A stretch of DNA of 64,000 nucleotides from Bolinopsis microptera (lineage: Eukaryota > Ctenophora > Tentaculata > Lobata > Bolinopsidae). A model generated the notes under the pieces. That model saw only the letters and a program-made list of their open reading frames with translations, ran no database searches and was not told the origin of the DNA. The stretch spans positions 804,501 to 868,500 of the forward strand of contig NC_087075.1 in the NCBI RefSeq assembly GCF_026151205.1. The letters run 5' to 3'. Positions within the stretch are counted from its first letter, which is position 1. Every line of letters begins with the position of its first letter. Below, piece after piece: positions 58,157-64,000 of the stretch. The translations under genes were made by a program, and so were the position numbers.

Positions 58157-61100
58157 TTGGGTGTGAACCCCAGCTCCCCTGCTACTATTTCACCCACAGC
58201 AACTAATAGCCAGCAAAATGATAGTGGAAACAACACAGGACGGAGTGTTACACACGACCAACAGTGTGATAAGTGTAAAAGGTGGTTTAAGCACGTGAAG
58301 AAACACGCGAGATTTTGTAAGCAGACACCGGACAAGAGCCTGGAAGAGGATGCCGTAGGCATTATCGGTCAGGAAGGAGGTAACACGGAGACGGAACCCA
58401 GCCAGGATACAAACCACAGTGCAAAATGGAGGACGTCTACGTCTGCAAACTTTAGATCTCACGCAGATCCACCAGAACCGGTAGTTATTAAAACTCGATT
58501 AAAACTACCTAAGGCCAATGATATTAGGTGGGACAAGATTGATCAAGACCTCGGTCTAATTGGTCTCCAGTTCACTACACACAGCGACCCTATTAAGGGT
58601 TTGGAGTTACTTGAGAACACCACCTATGACTACCTCGAGTTGATATGCGAAGTTGGTTCAACAAACATTATACCATCGAAGAAAAAACCGAGACTTGATG
58701 CTGAGTGCAGACAGTTGAGGGAAATGAAGAAAGAGAGTAGAAAGGAATGGAAGAGAGTATGTGACTCGAATGATGATGAACAGGTTAAAAGACAGAAGAT
58801 TTCTTACCTGAAACTAGTACGACTTCATAACAAAGCAAGAAAGACCGCCCAGAAGAAAGAAAGGAAAAAGATGAAAGAGAATAGCTCCAAACTCTTTAGA
58901 AGAAACCCTTATGAGTATGGTAAGAAACTGCTCACGAAGGAAGAAACTAAAGATAAAGAGCCTGAGTTCGACAGTGAAGAAGCATCTAAGTTCTTTGAAA
59001 AGGAGTACAAAGATGATGACCGAGAGCGTGACTATGTAAACCCCACAGGACTGAAAGACCTTGACAAACCTAATTGGATCTGCAGTACAGCGCCACCCAC
59101 ATGGGATGAATTCCACCTAAAGCTTAAGTCAAGGAGAAATAAGTCAGCACCTGGGTCAAATGGTGTCAACTACCTGATCTACAAGAAGTGTCGAACTTTC
59201 AGTCACCATCTACACCATCTGATATGCAGGATTTGGAAAACAGGAGTTGTCCCCCCACAGTGGAAGGTGGGAGTGAGTACATTAATTCCTAAAACGGATG
59301 ATCTAAAAGATCCTGGCAAGTTCCGTAACATCACACTCCAAAACTGTAGCGGGAAGCTGTTCTTTGCCATCTGGGGAGACCGTGTACTTGAGCACATGAC
59401 ACGAAATCTGTTCATTGACACCTCAGTACAGAAAGGTTTCATGAAGAAAACCCCTGGTTGCTTAGAACACACTCAAGCCCTCCTTGAAGAGATTAAAGAT
59501 GCTAAAAGCCACAGAAGACAAGTCCACGTCATCTGGATTGACCTTATGAATGCGTATGGGAGAGTCCCGCACAGCCTTATTATTTATGCCCTACGCCGGT
59601 ACCACCTACCTGAAAGCTTCATTAAGCTTATAATAGAGTATTATGGAAGCCTCAGTGTCCTAGTTAAGTGCAGGAAATGGACATCCAGAACATTCTGGTA
59701 TGAGCTAGGCCTGTTCCAGGGAGACCCACTGTCCGTGATCCTGTTCCTTATAGTATTCAACATCCTACTGGAACTTCTAGCTGTACTGTGCAGTCAAGTT
59801 GGGTATGAGCCAAGCTTCAGTGATAGCAAGACCTCAAAGAAAGCATTTGCTGATGACCTAACCCTGTTGTCGAAGAGCGAGAAGGAGATGAAGAAGATGT
59901 TGAAGGTAGTAGAAGAGTTCCTGGACTGGTCGAAGAAAATGAAGGCTAAACCATCGAAGTGCCTGTCTATGTCTATGAAGTGTACTGGAGGAAAGTACAA
60001 TACCTATGATGCAGAGTTTGTACTAAGCGAACAACAGGTGCCGTCCATTATCCAAGCACCAATGAAGTTCCTAGGAATGTACATGTATGTAGATCTTGAG
60101 GTAAAGGAAATTCGGTCCATGATTAAGAAGAAGTTAGAGGACCTTTTGGAAACAACGTCTAATGATGAAATCACCGGTCCAATGAAGGCGTGGGTGTATA
60201 ACAACCTCATCATTAGTAAGATGTCATGGGGGTTTACTGTTTATAACCTACCCATCACATTTGTGAGAGAGCTTGAGGCACTGTGTAACAGATACCTTAA
60301 GAAGTGGCTAGGGACTGCGCATCCTTGTACCACCACCGTCCTCTACAGGAGTAGAGACCAGAAAGGATTGCAGCTGAAAAACATCTGCACTGAGTACAAA
60401 GTCATCCAACTTATTAAGGGACACCAACTTTGTAACTCAAGTGACCCCTACATCAAAAAAGTGTACTCTAACCATAAGGCTATTGCAGACACACAGAAGA
60501 TGTGGTCTTATCCCAAAGAGCTGAAAGACCGTCAGCGCCAACTTTACTTCAAAGAGTTAGTTGGAAAACCTGCAGTTGGTACAACTGGCCTCGGGTATGG
60601 GACAAGATATGAGGACACATCAGAGAGGAAACTGCTAACCAACATGGTGAGGACCTTTGATGAAGAGACACTTATTTGTTCACTTTTTGACAAAAAGCGG
60701 CAAAACCTCTTTCTCACATGGGAAAATACAATGACATTTGACACCACGTGGAATAACTTGATCTATCAACTTAGTCCGGAACTGTTAAAGTTTCATGTCA
60801 ATGCTATTCATGACACTGCGTCAACACCTAGCAACCTAAAGCTTTGGAATAAAGCCGTTTCAGGAAACTGTAAACTCTGCAGCAAACAAGGGACACTCAA
60901 TCATATCCTGACGTTCTGCAAGGTTGCACTAAGACAGGGACGTTTCAACTGGCGCCATGATCAGGTCCTACGTGAAATCATGAAGACTGTTTCATCACAG
61001 ATTGAAGAGTTTAATTCCGACATCGCCAAGGAATCGAAGAGGGCACCGTCGGTCTTTCACAAGGCAGGCAATAAGCGCGAGAAGGTTACCTTAGCTGACC

Positions 61101-61402
61101 CAACTCATCATAAGACCCAAAGATATTTCTTTTCAGATGCCAACGACTGGAAGATAATATTTGATGAGGATGAGAGACAGAGGAACTTCCCGCAGCACAT
61201 TGCAGCTACACCACTAAGACCTGATGTAGTGATCTATTCAGATAAAGCAAAGAAGGTTTATCTAATGGAGCTGACTTGTGGAAATGAGCAGAACTTTGCT
61301 GATCAAGAGAAGCGAAAGATGAAGAGATATCAGCAGCTGACAGAAGAGATAGAAGCCAACGGATGGGCTTGCAAGCTCCAGACAGTAGAAGTGGGAGCTT
61401 GA
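58157..61402 (+). CDS. R2-type retrotransposon polyprotein: zinc finger, reverse transcriptase, restriction-like endonuclease
   Basis: 1081 residues. A Cys/His cluster at 37-54 (CDKCKRWFKHVKKHARFC) is probably the DNA-binding finger. A Lys/Arg-rich linker covers about 180-260. The reverse transcriptase spans about 325-680: IDLMNAYGRVPH (461-472, first catalytic Asp 462), FQGDPLS (520-526) and the catalytic FADD box (564-567). A thumb-like region follows. The CCHC knuckle is at 905-921 (C-x2-C-x7-H-x4-C), then WRHDQVLREI (932-941), then the endonuclease RPDVV (1021-1025) with the ELT acid at 1038. This order, with endonuclease after reverse transcriptase, defines RLE-type non-LTR elements (R2, NeSL, HERO). 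A TGA at 61400-61402 ends the frame where the sister copy has CGA; about 60 further codons follow in frame. The ATG at 58157 is the first in-frame start. Host target unknown. Confidence 0.88.
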   Translation: MGVNPSSPATISPTATNSQQNDSGNNTGRSVTHDQQCDKCKRWFKHVKKHARFCKQTPDKSLEEDAVGIIGQEGGNTETEPSQDTNHSAKWRTSTSANFRSHADPPEPVVIKTRLKLPKANDIRWDKIDQDLGLIGLQFTTHSDPIKGLELLENTTYDYLELICEVGSTNIIPSKKKPRLDAECRQLREMKKESRKEWKRVCDSNDDEQVKRQKISYLKLVRLHNKARKTAQKKERKKMKENSSKLFRRNPYEYGKKLLTKEETKDKEPEFDSEEASKFFEKEYKDDDRERDYVNPTGLKDLDKPNWICSTAPPTWDEFHLKLKSRRNKSAPGSNGVNYLIYKKCRTFSHHLHHLICRIWKTGVVPPQWKVGVSTLIPKTDDLKDPGKFRNITLQNCSGKLFFAIWGDRVLEHMTRNLFIDTSVQKGFMKKTPGCLEHTQALLEEIKDAKSHRRQVHVIWIDLMNAYGRVPHSLIIYALRRYHLPESFIKLIIEYYGSLSVLVKCRKWTSRTFWYELGLFQGDPLSVILFLIVFNILLELLAVLCSQVGYEPSFSDSKTSKKAFADDLTLLSKSEKEMKKMLKVVEEFLDWSKKMKAKPSKCLSMSMKCTGGKYNTYDAEFVLSEQQVPSIIQAPMKFLGMYMYVDLEVKEIRSMIKKKLEDLLETTSNDEITGPMKAWVYNNLIISKMSWGFTVYNLPITFVRELEALCNRYLKKWLGTAHPCTTTVLYRSRDQKGLQLKNICTEYKVIQLIKGHQLCNSSDPYIKKVYSNHKAIADTQKMWSYPKELKDRQRQLYFKELVGKPAVGTTGLGYGTRYEDTSERKLLTNMVRTFDEETLICSLFDKKRQNLFLTWENTMTFDTTWNNLIYQLSPELLKFHVNAIHDTASTPSNLKLWNKAVSGNCKLCSKQGTLNHILTFCKVALRQGRFNWRHDQVLREIMKTVSSQIEEFNSDIAKESKRAPSVFHKAGNKREKVTLADPTHHKTQRYFFSDANDWKIIFDEDERQRNFPQHIAATPLRPDVVIYSDKAKKVYLMELTCGNEQNFADQEKRKMKRYQQLTEEIEANGWACKLQTVEVGA

Positions 61403-61788
61403 GGCATTTACAACTATAGCCTCCCAACCTTTATGAACCACCTGAACGTAAACAACAAAGAGAAGAAGAAGGCCTGCATGAAGATCGCTGAGATCAGCCT
61501 GAGGGCATCGTATACCAACTATTTGTCCAGAAACAATACCATATGGACAGATGATTGGGAGTTAGTCAAGAGACCAGTAATAGCATAGTAGGAGCGTAGA
61601 ATGTTTGGGCCCAGAAAAACATGTTTAATACCGCTATGAACCCGTCATAAGCCGGGGACTACTATGAAAGTGATGATGCTGTGTTGTTGAAAGACCTTCG
61701 ACCAATCAAAGATGTACCTCATCACGCCAAGCAGTTATGCTTGTAGGTGAATATACACTTATAGAGTACAACAACTTTATAACACTCC
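61403..61788 (+). other. 3' part of the full-length R2-like element
   Basis: The old coding frame continues after the premature stop (GIYNYSLPTFMNHLNVNNKE, then the 58 bases absent from copy 1) to a TAG near 61586. A 200-base 3' UTR shared with copy 1 follows, ending TATAACACTCC. R2-type 3' UTRs usually bind the element's own protein to start target-primed reverse transcription. Confidence 0.75.
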
Positions 61789-61812
61789 ACTGAAGGCACA
61801 AGAGTTCTTTAC

Positions 61813-61967
61813 CAGACAGCGATCAGCCTGTCACTCCACCATATCTTCATTTGCAAACAGTAAGCCTGGGCTCCTCAGGTAAGATTTTATTTGTTTCGTC
61901 TGTAAAATTATATAATATCTACAATAAATAATTTAGAAAATGTGTATAAACAAATTTAGGAGACCTT
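61813..61967. other. Right flank of the R2-like insertion
   Basis: The target continues as CAGACAGCGATCAGCCTG and contains GGGCTCCTCAG/GTAAGATTTT, a good donor-like site. The insertion may lie in an exon or other transcribed unit. No frame or RNA gene was recognised. Confidence 0.35.
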
Positions 61968-62640
61968 AAAGTTTGCCTATCTGGGCTGATAAAGACTTTA
62001 ACAAAAAGTTACGGAAATGCCTGGCTCTAGTCAAAATCTGCTGCACGATTGTGGAGCTCGTCAAAGTCACCTTAACAGCCACTTGTTTCTTATCCTTGGG
62101 TTTGTTCAAACCAATGACCTATACCTACAATGTAAAATACTGGGTAAAAATGAGTCTAATGCTGATAACTCTGTTAATCCACGTATTAAACCATGTGACA
62201 AGTGTGTCCGCTCTAAATTGGTAGTTCATAATAAACTTGCTAGACCTTTATGTTATCAAAAACTAGGAGCCGAATTATATTCCAAGGAATCAACCAAACC
62301 ATTATTTACCAGCCATAAACTCCTTACTGTTCATAATCTTTACAGACTTCGTACTATAACGGAACTTTTTAAAATAGTGAAATATAGGGTCTCTCTACTC
62401 TTTACTTAACATGTCTAAACTGAGGGATAACCAACTTATACCGCCAAAGCCCAGCTATAACTTTATTTATAAATCTTCTCGGCTGTGGAATCAATTCAAG
62501 GACTCCAACCCACAGAATAAAGTTGACTTTGTTAACACATCCTGCAACTCAATCAAATCAAGGCTTTACCGATCTCTTCTAGATGCCCAAAGCAGGTTCG
62601 ATAATGAGTGGCACAATGGCAACTAACAGTTTTGGGCAGT
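61968..62640 (+). pseudogene. CR1/L2/Jockey-like reverse-transcriptase C-terminal remnant
   Basis: It opens with LPIWADKDFNKKLRKCLAL, shifts frame near 62030 into HLNSHLFLILGFVQTNDLYL, continues FTSHKLLTVHNLYRLRTITE, and after a stop at 62409 resumes with LIPPKPSYNFIYKSSRLWNQ and IKSRLYRSLL. The series LP.W..., SHLF..LG....NDLY, then ...RLWNQ is the usual C-terminal tail of animal non-LTR retrotransposon proteins. One frameshift and one stop. A different family from the R2-like dimer and from the 1.3-2.5 kb remnant. Confidence 0.72.
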
Positions 62641-63388
62641 CCTAAATAATTGATAAAACGTGGAATTTATGTAAACAAATACTTAAATATTACCGTTTTT
62701 GTACGCCGCAATACGTAATATATATTATATTGGCCGATCATGGGGGGTAATTCGGAATCAGCGTCCGAAAATACATTGATTGAAGTCGGGGGCCCTTTTA
62801 GAACAATCTCGAAGATCGACTGTAGAGTGATTTAGCACGCTCGCTTTATATCACTAACTATGTATTTCCCAGGGCTTTGCTGTATTGTGTATAAGCGTAT
62901 GACTTGATACTGTATGACTTGATACGATTCTTTACTACCTTTTATATAACAACGGTGTAGTTACTGGTACCAATACACAAGGTTAACACTTAGTGTGGTG
63001 ACTTGGGGTCCATAAATGTAACAATACAAGCTGATAAACCAAAAAGAACAACTAGGGTAGGTAGGTAGCTCTGGTGGGTGCGTAAACTTTACGGTCTGCT
63101 CTCTCCAAGATCAGCCTGCTTCTCCATTTTACCTTGAAGCCTTATTTCTAGTTTTTATAAATACAATGCAAGCGCATGTTTACTAATCTTAATCTACTTA
63201 TCAACTCAATAGTCCAAGTCACCATATAGTAATACTCGTATTATATTCCTTAGTAATAGAATAACTTTAAAGTTTTTCAAATTGTTGCTATTTTGCTAGC
63301 TTTTATTTTTGGCTTTTCACCAAGTTCCATCAACACTTGACCGACCTCGATTCTACAGTATCCTCAACTAATGCTACAATCACAGATA
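62641..63388. other. Non-coding region after the retroelement remnant
   Basis: It may hold the 3' UTR of the remnant. A GTATGACTTGATACT phrase is repeated twice (about 62898-62925). No exon, RNA gene or promoter recognised. Confidence 0.4.
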
Positions 63389-63691
63389 TCAAGATATCAA
63401 GCTGCTTTTTCTTGTATTAAAAGCGAGCAGCTCTTTCTGCAGATCAACTATTGTCCCCTGACATTTCTGATTATATTTCTCCAGCTGATCAATGTACAAC
63501 GATTGTTCATATATAATTTTTAACGCAACATCAAGACTTTTAGACATGACTTCCCTGGAGATTTCTCGTTTACCATCGATCGAAGCTATGAACTGTACAC
63601 GCGTTAACATGGTCTGCATTAGTAAGCCTGAGAGTATCCCGGATCCATTCAGCTCCATCATATGAGTAAAGCGACAAGCTAGAAACGCCAT
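63389..63691 (-). CDS. Hypothetical 100-residue protein
   Basis: Single open frame from ATG at 63689-63691 (context AAAAATGGCG, acceptable for animals) to a stop at 63389. It starts MAFLACRFTHMMELNGSG; the C-terminal half is helical and heptad-like (EQSLYIDQLEKYNQKCQGTI then VDLQKELLAF), predicting a short coiled coil. No family recognised. It is not a repeat artefact and has normal amino-acid composition, but no splice sites, poly(A) signal or homology could be checked. It could be a small intronless gene, one exon of a larger gene, or chance. Confidence 0.4.
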   Translation of the reverse strand: MAFLACRFTHMMELNGSGILSGLLMQTMLTRVQFIASIDGKREISREVMSKSLDVALKIIYEQSLYIDQLEKYNQKCQGTIVDLQKELLAFNTRKSSLIS

Positions 63692-64000
63692 TTTTTGGAC
63701 GTGAGGAGAGTTACCACTTCATCAAGCCTTCATCAAGCCTATAATTCTTGTATTTCTCTGGTTTATACATCATACAACTACGTCGGCATCGGCTAAACAA
63801 GCAAGTCTTATAAACGAAATGATTGTCATTGCATACGTTGTATGACCCGCCGCGCACAAGTACGCGGCTCCCCTATATCCCCCTGTATCCCCCTACCACT
63901 GAGCGAAACGACCGTGGGGGTCACAACGTGATACAACGAAATGATAAATAACTGATAAGCGAGCAACAACATATTGAAAAGTGTAATTATTCAACTGGGC
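63692..64000. other. Right-edge non-coding sequence
   Basis: It contains CCCCTATATCCCCCTGTATC-type short repeats at about 63870-63895. Nothing else identified. Confidence 0.4.

Larger units (their letters stand above)
56590..61812 (+). mobile_element. R2-like retrotransposon dimer inside one 24-bp target-site duplication
   Basis: A 24-bp sequence starting ACTGAAGGCACAAGAG occurs exactly at 56590-56613 and 61789-61812. Between them are a 5'-truncated copy (56627-57926) and a full-length copy (57927-61788), same orientation, joined end to 5' start without spacer. Both copies end TATAACACTCC, with no poly(A). The copies are almost identical over about 1.3 kb, so insertion was recent and probably one event. 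Thirteen bases (56614-56626) between the left duplication and the truncated copy look like untemplated or locally copied filler. Confidence 0.85.

Noticed and set aside
56676-61427. Minus-strand open frames over the R2-like element
   Set aside because: They are antisense shadows of the well-supported plus-strand polyprotein.

Overview
This is animal (metazoan) nuclear DNA. It has multi-exon genes with GT-AG introns, several non-LTR retrotransposon copies, DNA-transposon relics and a very large load of tandem repeats. The exons encode a ninein-family centrosomal protein. The taxon cannot be fixed from the sequence; mostly short introns and R2-type plus CR1/L2-type retroelements suggest an invertebrate. 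No bacterial-style operons, CRISPR arrays, tRNAs or rRNAs were seen.

Layout. 0-2.7 kb: a C-rich 16-bp minisatellite interrupted by a decayed, 5'-truncated non-LTR retrotransposon on the minus strand. 2.7-3.75 kb: non-coding, with two inverted CCAAT boxes and an E-box that look like a promoter. 3.76-22.5 kb: fifteen phase-compatible plus-strand exons (about 942 codons) matching the middle of ninein: a Ser-rich linker, an EF-hand-like helix block and a long coiled coil. Most of its introns hold their own private minisatellite. 23.3-23.85 kb: another short array. 23.9-42.75 kb: about 18.8 kb of a 34-bp repeat identical in consensus to the array in intron 6, but so full of indels that it looks like unpolished long-read consensus. 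42.75-43.9 kb: a 917-bp near-perfect palindrome in a transposable element. 44.1-55.86 kb: six minus-strand exons encoding the N-terminus of ninein, including two EF-hands, interrupted by about 8 kb of a 31-bp minisatellite (itself carrying a 1.6-kb DNA transposon) and a (CA)n run of about 257 units next to the start codon. 56.6-61.8 kb: a head-to-tail dimer of an R2-like retrotransposon (truncated copy plus full-length copy) inside one 24-bp target-site duplication. 61.9-62.6 kb: a CR1/L2-like reverse-transcriptase remnant. 63.4-63.7 kb: a small unidentified ORF.

Two points matter most. First, the ninein N-terminus (minus strand) and ninein middle (plus strand) are complementary, non-overlapping parts of one protein on opposite strands, with the palindrome and the unpolished array between them. 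This means either a real inversion or a misassembly. Second, several intron arrays have repeat units that include the exon end and splice site, so tens of copies of a donor, or several copies of an acceptor, sit next to the true one. I know of no name for this pattern of splice-site-anchored minisatellite growth.
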